A stretch of 64,000 bases of DNA from Daphnia pulex. Its lineage: Eukaryota > Arthropoda > Branchiopoda > Diplostraca > Daphniidae. Each line of letters begins with the position of its first letter. Position 1 is the stretch's first letter. Below, piece after piece: positions 33,540 through 48,156 of the stretch. A program made the position numbers and the translations under genes. The notes below the pieces were generated by a model that was not told where the DNA came from, made no database searches, and was given only the letters and a program-made list of their open reading frames with translations. The stretch is taken from assembly GCF_021134715.1 (NCBI RefSeq), contig NC_060027.1:682001-746000 (forward strand), given 5' to 3'.

Positions 33540-36500
33540 ATGAGTGCTTCGGCTCCAGTCAAACCGAGTGGGATTAAGCCACCAACAAGTAGGTTGGCCA
33601 GGCCATCTGTAACTTCCAAACCGGCATCAAATGGATCCTCAGGTATAACCACGATTTCTGGCTACCACGATCAACATTTTTAAAATGATTGTTAAAACTA
33701 TTTGATTTGCAGGAGAGAATATGTCTAAGATATCAAACGAAAGTGATGGGCCCAAAAAGAAATTAGGTAATTCAGGAATGCAGTTTGTGGTTTCTTATCT
33801 TTTGTTTTCCCTTTACAGTAGATATATTAATTCTTGTCCCCCCTCTATGGTGTTTTGAGCACGGTGTGGTATTTGCATGATTGTAGCACATTCCTGGACC
33901 TTTGCACGTAGTTAATTACAGAGTCCCATTCTTCTCTCTTATCACAATGGTTTATGTAGATAGAAATGATGGTCTTGATGATGGTGGTGACCTTGATCGG
34001 GTAAGCGACTTGCCGTCCTTGCCGGGCAGTCGCAAAACGAGCAAGGACATGATGAGGAAACTCTCAGGTACGTCTTCACTTATCAGCACATAAAACACTT
34101 TTCCTCTTTTCACGCCTGCAATAACATTGGCACGTTGGGTATATCCAGCATCGATTTGTCATTAGCTCGTTTGATTGTCTTCTTACACTTTTGTGTTTCG
34201 TATTTTGTTGTGTAGTTAGTAACACGTATGAACCTATATGTCTGTGTGTCCCTGTAGATGGTTCTGGTAGTGCTCTAGACCCAGAATATGAGCTGGCACG
34301 TCGGTTGAGTGAAGCTGGTATTCGTCGAATGTCAGGTGAATTGTCTTATTTGAACATAATAATTATTAATTCCTAGCGTGGCGATGGCATTTGTTTGGTT
34401 TTTTGCTGGACGGAAAACTTTCTAAAAAGTTGAATCATTCATGGGTTGGCTAACTCTTTTGCTTCGTTTGCAGATGCCAACTTGATTTTGACGACTGACA
34501 CAGACAGTTTCATCATCGGTCAACACATTTACGTCAACGGCATCAAACCGGGAAAGATTCAATTCATTGGCGAGACAAAGTTCGCTCCTGGCGAGTGGGC
34601 AGGCATCGTGCTGGATGATCTTTCGGGCAAGAATGATGGCTCTGTTGGCGGCGTTCGTTATTTCCAGTGTCAGCCAAAGAAGGGCGTCTTTTCTCGCTTG
34701 GGAAGACTTACACGACAACCACTCGACGCCATCCAGCTGGCCGCTCTTCAATCTCAACAGTCACAGCCACCTGCGAGCGAAAATGGAGATGACTCTTCTT
34801 CCACCACCACCACCACCACAAATACTAATGGAGCCAACGGCACTGCTTCTACTTCACCGGGTAATATATATTGAATTACTTTTCAGAATAAATGTATTTG
34901 CAACAGTCCTTTTTTGTTATATTCCACTCCAGTGGCGGCCACACCGAATTCCGTTGTGAGTGTCCAATCGATTGGCGATCTCCGGCTGGGCGATCGAGTC
35001 ATTGTGACGAGCAGCCAGGGCTCCAAGGCCGGTGTATTGCGCTACCTGGGCACGGCCGAATTTGCAGTTGGCCAATGGGCAGGTGTGGAACTGGACGATC
35101 CTACTGGCAAGAACGACGGCGCCGTGGCAGGCACTCGATACTTTGAATGCCAACAGCACTATGGTCTATTCGCTCCTATTCACAAAGTTTCCCGCTCACC
35201 GGCCAATCACATGCGACGCACATCCGGAGCCATGAACGCTTCCATGTCGTCTTCGCTGAGCCAACCGAGAGCCGGTGGATCGTCACGAACGGGTACGAGG
35301 AGAGACTCTGAATCGGCCAGTGTCACTTCTGTTGCAACATCACGCGCCAGTACGGCCATCAGCCGGGTAAGGTCAACCATCAACAACCCTCGACTGGGCG
35401 TCAATTCCCTAACATCCACTTATTCACCCACTCACCAAGCAAAAACCCAGGTATTTAGTTAACACCTCAATAACACGCACGCTATTTTTTATTTTATTTT
35501 TTTTTTTTGTTTATTGACAACTTGTAATTTTTGCAATTTTACCGCAATCACATTACGCTCGACATTTTAACCTGTAGATGTTAACTGCATTTGATTGATT
35601 GTTTAGTGCATCTTTAATTCCTAAAACTGACCTTTTTTGCATTGTTTGAATCGACCATAGAAAACAAGCCGCCCTTCGGTTACAGGATCAGCGCATAATC
35701 ACCAGGTAAGGTGTTTTGTAGCTTACCTTTTATGTGAAATGTCCCGTTGTGCTTATTTACCACCGCTTTATTTTTACGGTTTTTTCTTGACATATCAACC
35801 AAAATCTAATCGTCACTAATAGTCAAGCCACACAGCAGTGTCCATTTAATTTCATTCTAGATTTGTGTTTGTGAATGTCTCGGTGGGCGGTGCCATCCAT
35901 ATACCTTGACACATATAACTTCACCTCTCAAAAAACCTCCTTTAATAAAAACACAAAGAGCTTTCTAGGCCTACAAAATCATCTAACACCTTCACGTATG
36001 TCGTAGATGCGACCAAACAACACCAACTGATGGTCCCTTTTTGTTTATTTGATTTTCGTTTTTTCTCTCTCTTTCCTTTACCTTTATACCCTCCCATTTA
36101 TTAGGGGAGAAATGACGAGGATGGCACCGCCGACGCAGACGGTTGTTACTGAAATGACCAAGAAAAAAAAGCACGAAAGAAAAAAAAAAGTCCTTAATAA
36201 TTTTTTTTTTAGATTTGCGCTATTCTTTTAATTTCTAATTTCTCTTTTTTAAATATATATATATATATATATTTGCCAACAATTTTCCTCAACACCATAT
36301 ATACATAATTATACATACCAATGTATTTTAGCTACTTTGCATCTTGATTAATTTAAAATCGCTATTTCGGACTGGCTTGTTTTGATTGTTTTGTTAATTT
36401 CAGTTACGAGATGGTAGTATTTTGTTTGTTGATCTTACTATATAACCTTTTCCCGCCCTCATGTAGCGTTGTTTTGCGTAGATTATCGATTCGGCCGCTG

Positions 36501-39500
36501 TTTTAGCTTATTATAAAAATAAAAATAAAACGCGCAAACCAATTTCGAAAAATGATTTTGATTGTTGGGAGCGGCGGCGATCCTTATTTTTGGGTTAGGA
36601 AAGCAAAAGTTTCATTGTAATCGCTGGTTAGGATTTGCTGCGAGAGAGAGACCAACACATTGAGCAGCTGATGAAAGAGCGAGAAATGGAGCGCAGTGAA
36701 GTGACCCGTGCGGCCGCCCAGGCCGATGAGGCCGAACACCAGCTATCCCTGCTTCAGCGTCGCTACAACTTGGAGAAAGAAGAATTCGCTAAAAAAATGG
36801 AGGAACTGGAACGACTTTTGTTGGCAGCCGAATCGGTCCGCTCGTCCCAAGGAGCCCAAATTGACGATTTGCAATTCCGGTTGGAGGAGGAAACTATTCT
36901 CCGTTCTGAAATTGAGGTATTTCTGTTGTATAAAAATGGAATTTTTGAATTTAATTTTTAACGATGCCATAAATTTTTCAGGCTCAGCAAAAGGGAATGG
37001 ACGATAAAGAGAAAGAATGGGCTCGCCAGGTTGAACAGCTCGAAAGTGAAGCGCAACGTTGTTTCGAAGCGGAAGAATTGGCCGCACGCTACAAAGATGA
37101 ATTGGATGCGTTACAAGCCAAAGGTCAACAGCAACCGCAGTCAGCCACCCCCGAAAACGATCAGTCAGACGATCGCATCCGGCAACTCGAGGCTTCTGTT
37201 CGGGTCAAAGAAAACGAACTTTTGCAACTAAAGGTAAATTTATTTCTCTTTTTACCCTTCCATTCTCTTTACTTTGAATTTTATGGCTTTTTATGGTATA
37301 GTGATGTGGGGAGAAATATTTTATTCATGCATGTTCTTATCTGGCACGCCATCTGACAATTCACACTTCACCTATTGTTTATTGATTATTTATATCGCGT
37401 AAATTATTCATGTGAATCCTTTCGCCTGACTCATCAAGTGATTGATTGATTAGGATTCCATGCAAGAGCTGTCAAAATCGCTAGAATCTGAGCAGCTGAA
37501 AAATCGCAACGCCGAAGAACGATTCCAGGCACTGGAAACTGAGCTGCAAGTCACCAAAACTTCGCTGAATGAGATTCAAAATGTCGGCGAAACGGAGCTG
37601 GGAGAGTGGAAGAACAAACTGGAAATCCTTGAACGTCAAAACGCCGAAAGTCGACAACAGCTTGAAAAGCTGAACGAAGAGAAAACTCGATTCGAAACGC
37701 AATTCAACGAAGCCCAAGCCTTACTAAACCGTTCCCAGGATGCCGAGGTGACCGAGTCGCGTGACTTGAAAGCCAAGCTGGAAGAAATGACACGTCGACA
37801 TGCCGAAAGTCAAGAACAGATGTCGAAATTGAACGAGGAAAAGGAACGGCTTCAGTTACAGTTGGCAGACTCTTTAGCTTCATCAAATCAAACGAAGCAT
37901 GACGGAGATGCGGAACTGAATAAATTGAAGGTGAAGTTGGACGAGCTCGAGCGCCAGGAGGCCAAAAATGAGGAGCAGCTTTTCAACCTGGACGAGGAAA
38001 AGGTGCGACTCGAATTGCAATTAGCGGATACACAAGCGTCTGCCGCCCAGGTGGAAGAAGCTAAAAGAGTTGAAGCTGAAACGAAAAACCAGGAAATAGA
38101 ACAACTCAAGAATTTAATCGAAGCTTTAGAACATCAGAAAGAGGATAGTAAAGTGCAATTAGCAAATGTGGAAGAGGAAAAAATCCGACTCGATGCAGAA
38201 TTGCAAAGGGTTCACGCGTTGTTGGAAGAATCGAAAGAAGTTGCCAAAGCCGACGCCGACACGAATAAGTTTGAATTTGAAGAACTAAAGGCGCAGTACG
38301 ACGCTTTGGAGGTCCAGCAAACGGAAATTCAAATTCAATTGGCGAACATTCAAGAAGACAAGATGAAATCTGAAGAAGAGAAAGTTAAATTGGATGCAGA
38401 GTTGCAGTCTGTCAGAGTTTTGTTGGTCGAATCAACCGGGGCTGCGAAATCTGAAGTTGAAGAAACAAGAAACGAATTTGTAGAATTGAAAGTGAAATAC
38501 AGTGGACTGGAACGCCAACTTGCGGAAGTCAATGTTCACCTGGAAAATGTACAAAAAGAGAAAACCAATTCCGAAGAAGAGAAAACGAAACTCGTTGCTG
38601 AATTGAAAGCTGCCCAAGATTCACTGTCCGTCTCTAAAGAAGCCGCTAAATCCGAATCAGATAAGAAAAATAGTGAATATGAAGAGCTTAAAGACAAATA
38701 CGAAACTTTGGAGCTGCAACAAATGGAAGTAAAAATTCAGTTGGCTAATCTTGAAGAAGAAAAGGTCAAGGCTGATGAAGAGAAATCTAGATTAGAGGCA
38801 GAATTGAAAACCACCCGTGTTTCATTGGCCGAGTCTGTAGAGGCAGCTAAAACGGAAGCAGAAAAGAAAAAGTTGGAATTTGAAGAATTGAAGCGGGAAT
38901 TTGAAGTTTTAGGACTTCAACAGTCTGAAATCAAAGTTCAGATGACAAAGCTTCAAGAAGAGAAAACCAAATCCGAGTTGGCGATGCAGAAGAAATGCGA
39001 AGACGAAGCTGAACAGTGGAGAATGAAATGCAACGATTTCGAACAACAGAAAGCGGCCAACGGCCAGCGACTCACTCAACTCGACGAAGAAAAATCGCGA
39101 CTCGAATCTGAATTGTTGCGACTCTCCAGCACTTCCAGCAATGCTTCACAAGACCTCACTCGTCTTCACGGTGAACTGATGGCTGCCCGACAAACCCTGG
39201 GTGAATCTCAATCACAATCATCTAAACTGGAACTAGAAAAATCTGGGCTGGAGCAACTTAATGCCACACTTCATTCTGATCTCCAAAAACGCGATGAGAA
39301 GATTGTTGAACTTTCTTCTCTCAAAGCGGATCTTGAACGCCAAATCCAAGAGATCAGTCAAACGCTAAAGGATGATCAGAAAAAGTTTGAAAAAGAAAAT
39401 GAAGCAGCTAAAACGGAAGCAGAAAAGAAGAAATTGGAATTTGAAAAACTGAAAAGTCAATTCGAAGTTTTGGAACTTCAAAATTCTGAAATCAAAGTTC

Positions 39501-42055
39501 AGTTGTCAAAGTTACAAGAAGAGAAAACAAAATCCGAGTTGGCATTGCAGATGAAAAGCGAAGAAGAAGCTGAACAGTGGAAAAAGAAATGCAACGATTT
39601 CGAACAACAGAAAGCGGCCAACGAGCAGAGACTCACCCAACTCGACGAAGAAAAATCACGACTCGAATCTGAATTGTTACAACTCTCCAGCACATCCAGT
39701 AATGCTTCACAAGACCTTACTCGTCTTCACGGTGAACTGATGACTGCCCGACAGACGTTGAGTGAATCCCAATCTCAAACATCTAAACTGGAACTAGAAA
39801 AAACTGGGCTGGAACAACTTAATGCAACACTTTATTCCGATCTCAAAACCCGCGATGAGAAGATTGTTGAACTTTCCTCCGTCAAAGCGGATCTTGAACG
39901 CCAAATACAAGAGATCAGTCAATCACTGAAGGATGCTCAGACACAGTTTGAAAAGGACAAGGCAGAATGGAACAGGTCGAGTGAGGATCTTCGTGGAGAA
40001 GTGAAAAATCAAGCTGAGAAAATCGCTAGTCTCACTGCATCCCAGGTGGATTTACAAGCCCAACTTCAAAATGTCAACGAAACTTTGGATGAAATGAAAA
40101 TTCAGTCGCAGAAAGAAAAGGACGAGTTGGAACAGTCCAATGGAACACTCAGTGCCGATCTGGCCAACAAAGAGAAACAAATCGCTGATCTCCTTTCAAC
40201 CACCGCAATCACCACCGATAAATATGAGAGCGAATTGCAGTTGACTAAGCAAAAGTGTGATCGAATGAAGGAGCAACTTGAAAACCTTGAATCCCATCAG
40301 CAAGAATCGGAAGGTGGAATGGCTCAACTAAAGAAATCCTTCGCAGAATTAGAACAAGAAAAATCTAATTGGCTTATCGAGAAACTTCAACTAGAAGAAT
40401 CCCTTAAACAGCTGGAGAATCAACTCTCCAGTCTGTCGATCGAGAAAGAAGAATCCAGTCACAAGATCCGGGAGCGTGATGAAATGTTGGCGAAGCTGAC
40501 GGAAGAAGTGACGCTCTTGCAAGACAAATTTACAGCCCACATTGCCGAGCTGGAACAGAAGCTTCAGGAGAACCAGGCGACAGCAGAGACAGAAAAAGAG
40601 CTTCAAGCTGCGTTAGCTGAAGCTAGAGCCCGTGCGGAAGAAATCCAAGTCGCTTTAGAAGATAGCCAGAAGAACGAGAAAGAGCTGCTGGAAGTACGTG
40701 AGCAGTTGGCTTTAGCCAATAAATTGCACGAAGAATTCAGCCAGAAGAGTCAGAAGGAGCAGACGGAGTTGAAGCAGCAGATAGATGAACTGTCGGCCGT
40801 GAAAGAGTCCATGCGGGATCGGGAACTGAAACTGCAAGAAGAATTATCTTTGCTGAAACGCCAACTGGAGGAACAAAGCAGTCGCCTCCAAGGTCAGCTC
40901 GATGTGACCAAGCAGGAAGCTGAGTCTACTCGCCAACTATTGCAAGATTTGTAAGTATTATCATTTATGTCTTTTCTTTTCGAACTGACCATGATTTGTT
41001 TCTATTTCATCTGTATAGGGAAATGGCACAAAACCGGATCAAAGAATTACAGTCCAGTCTGGAGGAAACTGACCAAAGATTAGCGGAATTGCAGGAAGTT
41101 GAGCTTCGAGTTAAAAGTTTAGAGGAGAAACTTGAGTTGAAAACTATTGAATTGAAAGAAGAGATGGATGATCGAGACAAAGCTGAAGATAGAGTATTGA
41201 GATTGACGGAAAGCTTGGCTGGAAAAGAAAAAGAACTGGAAGCTTTACGACTGGAGGTGATTGGAATTTCTTGTTATCCCATTCTCTGATAAACTGAGAT
41301 TGAATGTTGCAATTTTCCTTTTTTAGACGACAAGCTTGAAAAAATCTACAACAGAAGTTTCCCACTTGTTGACGGCCTTTTCTACAGTCGACCGTGAAAA
41401 GAAACAGTTGGAAGCCAAAGTGGTAGAGTTACAAGTAGCCGCTGCCGCCGCTTCTCGAGGTGCCGGAGCTGATGCGGCAGACACTGATGTTCGAATCAAG
41501 AAATTCAAGGACGACTACCAACAAAAAGAACAAGAAATTAAGTTTCTCAATTCCGTTATCGTCGACATGCAAAGAAAAGTTGAGGATCTCAATGTCAAAT
41601 TGGAAATCAGCCAGGCGACGTTGCTCGGCCAAAATGCTCTTGCACCTGAAAATCGGTGAGACTTGGTACTGAGAGAACTGGAGATTGATGTTTATTAATG
41701 AGCTATTTGTCTAGGAATGGAGTCAAGATCGAAGCCAAACCGCCTAGACTATTCTGCGACATTTGCGATTTGTTCGATTTGCATGACACTGAAGATTGTC
41801 CCACACAAGCCTCCGAAGACTTTGATAACTCTCCGCCTTTTTCGAATCAACGCTCGATGCCTTCCTTTAACCAAGATTCGCCCAGCTATAAACAACATTC
41901 ACACCACGGAGGGTCGAGAGGTGCCATGCGACCTTATTGTGATATTTGTGAAGGTACCTCCATCCTTAAAATGTAAAGTTATTTGAAATTCTAATGTTTT
42001 CTTTTCAGTATTTGGCCATGCAACTTCGGAATGCACAGAAGATGCAACCTTCTAA
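33540..42055 (+). CDS. CLIP1: CLIP-170/CLIP-190 microtubule plus-end protein, 14 exons
   Basis: Exons 33540-33642, 33713-33766, 33960-34067, 34258-34335, 34474-34860, 34933-35450, 35661-35705, 36632-36916, 36982-37233, 37454-40950, 41019-41256, 41327-41655, 41715-41953 and 42009-42055 join in phase to 2059 residues. It tracks growing microtubule ends and links them to membranes and dynein/dynactin. A basic Ser/Pro N-terminus precedes CAP-Gly 1 (about residues 130-195, [12 protein letters not shown]) and CAP-Gly 2 (about 260-328, [12 protein letters not shown]). A long coiled coil follows, mostly in one 3.5-kb exon. Two zinc knuckles close the protein ([15 protein letters not shown] and [14 protein letters not shown]), then EDATF, the EEY/F-like tail that can fold back on CAP-Gly. 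It is longer than human (1438) or fly (about 1690) proteins because of repeats in the coil. Small exons 33713-34335 and 35661-35705 may be alternative. Confidence 0.94.
36253..36272. repeat. (AT)n microsatellite in a CLIP intron
   Basis: About ten AT units inside the 35706-36631 intron. Confidence 0.85.
38270..38880 (+). repeat. 67-codon repeats in the CLIP coiled coil
   Basis: Three consecutive units of 67 residues start [30 protein letters not shown] and [15 protein letters not shown] and end with AAKSE or AAKTE followed by seven charged residues. A shorter unit precedes them and a fourth start ([15 protein letters not shown]) opens the larger duplication. Confidence 0.8.
38843..39964 (+). 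repeat. 561-bp in-frame tandem duplication in the CLIP giant exon
   Basis: Copy 1 (38843-39403) and copy 2 (39404-39964) both begin GCAGCTAAAACGGAAGCAGA and are very similar in DNA and protein throughout; each ends just before an [14 protein letters not shown] or equivalent position. The unit is 187 codons. Shared markers include [25 protein letters not shown] and [20 protein letters not shown]. Confidence 0.9.
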
Positions 42056-42372
42056 ACGAGACGTGTTGTTTTGCTGATGTCACTGCTGTTTTCGTCTTGT
42101 CTAGATGCCAAGTTCTATAAATACTAAGTTTTTTCTCGAACGTTTACCGGTGCCTTCGTGAAACGACTGTCATACAACTGAAGATCTGATATGAGAAAAA
42201 ATACGATGATGGCTACTCATAGATTAATGCAAATCATGTATTTAAAAAAAAAGCTTCCATGTGTTTGTTTGTTTGATTATTAGTCTCTATTCTAAGCCTT
42301 CTCGCTTTTCTCGTACGGCATCCTACATAAAGAAATTGTTTATATTGTTATTGTGGAGTTTGTTCTTAGACT
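42056..42372. other. convergent 3' ends of CLIP and RPB11
   Basis: The 3' UTRs of the two genes share this 317-base gap. No other gene. Confidence 0.55.
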
Positions 42373-43068
42373 TTAAATACACAAAATTATTACGCGGAAT
42401 CGTTCTTCAAGAAGCGACAGCTCTGAAATCAAATCTGTGATGGCATTCATCAATGCATCCTGAGGAGAATAGGCAGGTGTACTCTGAATACGTAGAATGA
42501 ATTTATGCTCCAATGGATGTGGTTGTTTGTATCCAGCAAATAGCACATTGGGATCTTTCAGAAGCTGGCTGTAAATAGCAAAGAATTCAAGAATTCACAA
42601 TATTATTGCTTCATCGAAAAAAATATCTATTTTATATAATTATACTAATGGGCTGTGAATATTTATGAAATAATTATTTCATCACTCAACATTAAAATGT
42701 TTAAACAGGAAACTTTTCACTACACGTAAGGGAATGGCTGGTTATTAATACTTTCAATTGTGAAATCATTTTAACTCACTGCTTTGTTTACACTATCCTC
42801 TCAAATGTGTTACTCAACTAAAAATTATAGTACTTAAGAAATAAAATACCATCGAATCATGTTTCCCAGAGTATGATCTTCCTTGTTTACGGTGAAGATA
42901 GCTGCGTTGGGAACTTTAGTGTCCTGTTCAACGATGATTCTAGGAAAATAACAAGAGAACATTTAGAATGAAAAAAAAAACATGAATCTTGTAGTTATTG
43001 AAATGAATTTCTCACTTTTTCTCTCCTTCAAACAAAAGAAAGGATTCGAATGACGGTGGTGCGTTCAT
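42373..43068 (-). CDS. POLR2J: RNA polymerase II subunit RPB11, 3 exons
   Basis: Exons in coding order 43068-43016, 42939-42850 and 42568-42373 join in phase to 112 residues (human 117). RPB11 pairs with RPB3 to start assembly of the Pol II core. The N-terminus [18 protein letters not shown], then [40 protein letters not shown] and [17 protein letters not shown] are close to the vertebrate protein. The C-terminus after EERFRV is short (IILCI). The individual exons are so small that a simple ORF search misses them. It is divergent from ERK. Confidence 0.95.
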
Positions 43069-43440
43069 TTTTAGTTATTGGACAAAACAACAAACACACC
43101 GACCATGCGTACTTCTAAAAGGTAGTGAATATGTTTGAGTTTGACAGTTCCCCCAAAGTCCAGAGTTGCGGTTTTCATTTATTGCGATCAAAAAAAATTT
43201 TTAAGGAAAACTTCTAGCGGTTAAGAATTTATTCCTAAAAATAAAGAAAATAACAAATTTGATTTTGGATTGAAAATAATTTTCATTGAAACTAAAAAGA
43301 GAATAATTAGTTTCACTTCGTGTTCCCGGACGGGACGAGTGTTAGTGCATAAATTGGCCGATTTTTTATCAGAGAACTCAGCAGTCAGCAGGGTATGGTG
43401 TGGGGTATATAGTGAGTGTACTATTAAAGTAGACTATAAA
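43069..43440. promoter_or_regulatory. divergent promoter region, RPB11 and ERK
   Basis: A 372-base spacer separates the two start codons, which point in opposite directions. It is AT-rich with no TATA box at the usual distance on either side. Both 5' UTRs fall inside it. Confidence 0.55.
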
Positions 43441-45257
<1,817 letters not shown>

Positions 45258-46646
45258 AATCTCCCTAGGTTTATTATGTGTTTCCTGTGCTATTAAGGTA
45301 CTTGCTAAGAATTGGATAAAAATGGAGGACGAGTCGGCCAAGGCCAAGGCCGCGAGAGTGTTGACGATTCAATTTTGAATGGCATTGGGCTTTCTTGTTA
45401 TCATTATTAGTACTTCCATTCTCTTAGTTCATGTTTTCAAGTCCAATTGCGCGTGTTCTGTGTGCGTGTGTTTTTTTCTCTCTTTCCAATGCTCTTCTTT
45501 TTTTTTCATTAACTAAAGATATCACGTCCAATTGTTGCATTCCGTTGTCCCTAGCTGTCCTTGGCCTTCATCCGCTCAGTTCCGATTTAGCCTAATTTTA
45601 AGCCAATCAATGTTCATAGAATCCTTTGTCTAGAAACGAAAGCACACACACCCACACCTGATTTAAGTTTTGATCGTTTCGCTCACATTTCATCCCTTCA
45701 CCCCACCCAAAATTACCTATCGACGGAATCCGAAGTGATACATGTCCTTACCTGCGCTCCTTTATCATTGTGTACAGTACAATTCAACGCAGACGCCCCT
45801 TTTTTTCGCCTCTATCTGCCAATCCCGCCCTAGCCCCACCTTTTCCTTTTTCATTCGGGGGTTTAGTTAATTTCACCTCAGTGTTTTTCCTGCATCCTTG
45901 CCTCTGAGGTCACCTTTCCCGAGGTTTTTTGCGTATTACTTGGTTACGAGTGTCCTGGTCGTTGTCATTTTGCTTATAGCAACAACCGGGTCGATGAATT
46001 TGTATTCACCGCACTTTCTATCTTCCTCGTCCTCCCACTTTTCCCGCCCTCGCCTCGTTGAAAAATTTGGCCAACAAAAAACAAAAAAAAATAAATAACA
46101 AAAACAAGTCGATTTTCATTGCTGTATTGTAGCGTCGCGGCAATAATACAGTGTATATAAATGTTCAACATTTAGTCGCAATTCCAAAAGGGGACGGCTG
46201 TGCGATATTATTATGATGTGTGCGCAGAACAATTTGTGTAACATCCAACATCATAATAGTAAACAAAACATTGCAGACACTGATGACCGGGCTTTCGGAA
46301 TGCTCGTACAGAATGAAAGAGTAGAATAATTCACACATTTTCTGGAATAAAACCCCCCTATTTGGAATCCCCACAACCTTGTTTGAGAAAAGCAAAAAAA
46401 CATCTAACACATCTCTAAAAAAAAAGAAAATAACAAAATTATCTCCAGCAAATCACCGGTAGATAAACAATCTAAAACTTTGATTTTGTGCATAAGAATT
46501 CTTTGAGTCTGTGTTTTAAAAAATGAAAAAAAAAGCCGGCGAGTTCTCGAAACTAAACCATCAAAACTACAAACTTAACACGACATCTGGAAACATGACA
46601 TCAAGGCAAAGTCGTGCGTTACATTTCCTCGTTGACCGGATACTTC
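45258..46646. other. ERK 3' UTR and convergent spacer to SLC25A1
   Basis: The ERK 3' UTR probably runs for about 1.1 kb to an AATAAA at 46346-46351. The segment 46385-46575 is the source (or sister) of the duplicated block at 28605-28800. No other gene. Confidence 0.55.
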
Positions 46647-48156
46647 TTACTTCCACATTTTTGAGAAAAGATCCATGAATGAGTCGTAAATCATGAAAGT
46701 GATTGCTACATCCAGGCAGACGCGGCCCATTCGTGGAACCGTTCCCTTGTAAAAACTTTAAAACAAAATTGTAATATTTAAAATTTAAGTATTTAGCTAA
46801 TTTGATATCGCAACTTACGCTCTTGGACCTTCATTCTTCCAAATTTGGATGAAGCAATCCATGGTATTTTTGTACTTGGAAGCTTCTAGACCCTGTAAAC
46901 GGTATACCGCACGTAAACGTATATGAATATCTAGAGATTAGCAATCTAAACGAACCTGCATGCGGGTCTTGACGACGTCTATCGGTGTGTTGCCAAAAAC
47001 GGACGCAGCTCCAGCGACGGCACCAAAAGCACCCACTACGAGTTTTGGCACAGTTTTTTTCGAGTCACCACCACGATACCAGTCTTTACACGTTTCCATC
47101 ACGTAGAAGCGGATGGCTTGATTGGACCCTTGCTTCATGATCGTAGCCGTCAGACCTTGGTAGGTTCCTCGGATGCCTAGCGTTGAATATCAATGAAGAT
47201 AACAGCTCGAAAGTAAGTACATGCTTAGATTAATGCAAGTACTGTTTACCTTCATTTTTGATGATTGTTCTTACACCATGATAGAAACCTTTGAACTGGG
47301 GTTTGGCAGATCGTTGATCGTTGATGAATTTGACCTTAACTGTCTCCATGGGCGTCACGGCGAAAATGGCTTCTGCCACACCAGCGCCCAAACCACACAG
47401 CAGACGTTTACCAGGTGATAAATTTCCGTTGGCATCGACACTGCGCTTTTTAAACTCTTCGAAAGCTCCGAATCTAAATGTGAAAAAAAAAACTCGTGTA
47501 AACAAACAAACCAACAATGCTTAGGTAATGTTCTGACTTACCTAACGGCCGATTTTGGAATGGAGCCATAGAGAAGAACTGAGAGTCCACGATAAAGCCC
47601 GAAGAATCCATGATTGCGAACTGTTTTCTTGACGCAATCAGCGATTCCATCGTATTTTCGCTTTCCACCCTTTTCATCCAGCTGCAATTGGGTTTTGACA
47701 AACTCAGTTGGAAATGTAATGCAAATTTCAATTCCACCAGTGATTCCACCTAAGGGAAAGTAATGAGGATAAATAGAAGGTCACACACGACTGGAACACA
47801 ATGATTGGCACACTGCCTATCATGCCTGACAACAATAAAAAAACCTAGGCTTTTTGCCACAAGAAAAACACATCCAGACACGTGAGAAATGAAATCGAAA
47901 TGGTTAATCTTGTCTGTACTGCAGAAATGCAATATCTATGTCGTAAGAGCTGAACAGCTTTTACTTCCATTTATGGACTAGGCAACTCTATTCTCAAAAA
48001 GTTGTTTAACGAGGTGAATAATATTTAAACATTACCTGCCACAATGCCTTTTAACCCCTTATTTCCTTCTCCACCAGCAGCAGCTGCTCCAAGACTCATC
48101 ATCCATGGTCGATTTGGGAAAACTGATGGCCGACGTTCATTTTTTACGCGATCCAT
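46647..48156 (-). CDS. SLC25A1: mitochondrial citrate carrier, 6 exons
   Basis: Exons in coding order 48156-48036, 47749-47542, 47473-47250, 47176-46956, 46892-46819 and 46755-46647 give 318 residues, the family's usual length. It exchanges citrate for malate across the inner mitochondrial membrane and feeds cytosolic acetyl-CoA for lipid synthesis. Each of the three carrier repeats shows its PX(D/E)XX(K/R) signature: [40 protein letters not shown] and [31 protein letters not shown] and [20 protein letters not shown] are typical for the citrate carrier. An N-terminal presequence-like stretch ([18 protein letters not shown]) precedes repeat 1. The start is the first ATG; sequence upstream is in frame but has no ATG. 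Confidence 0.95.
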
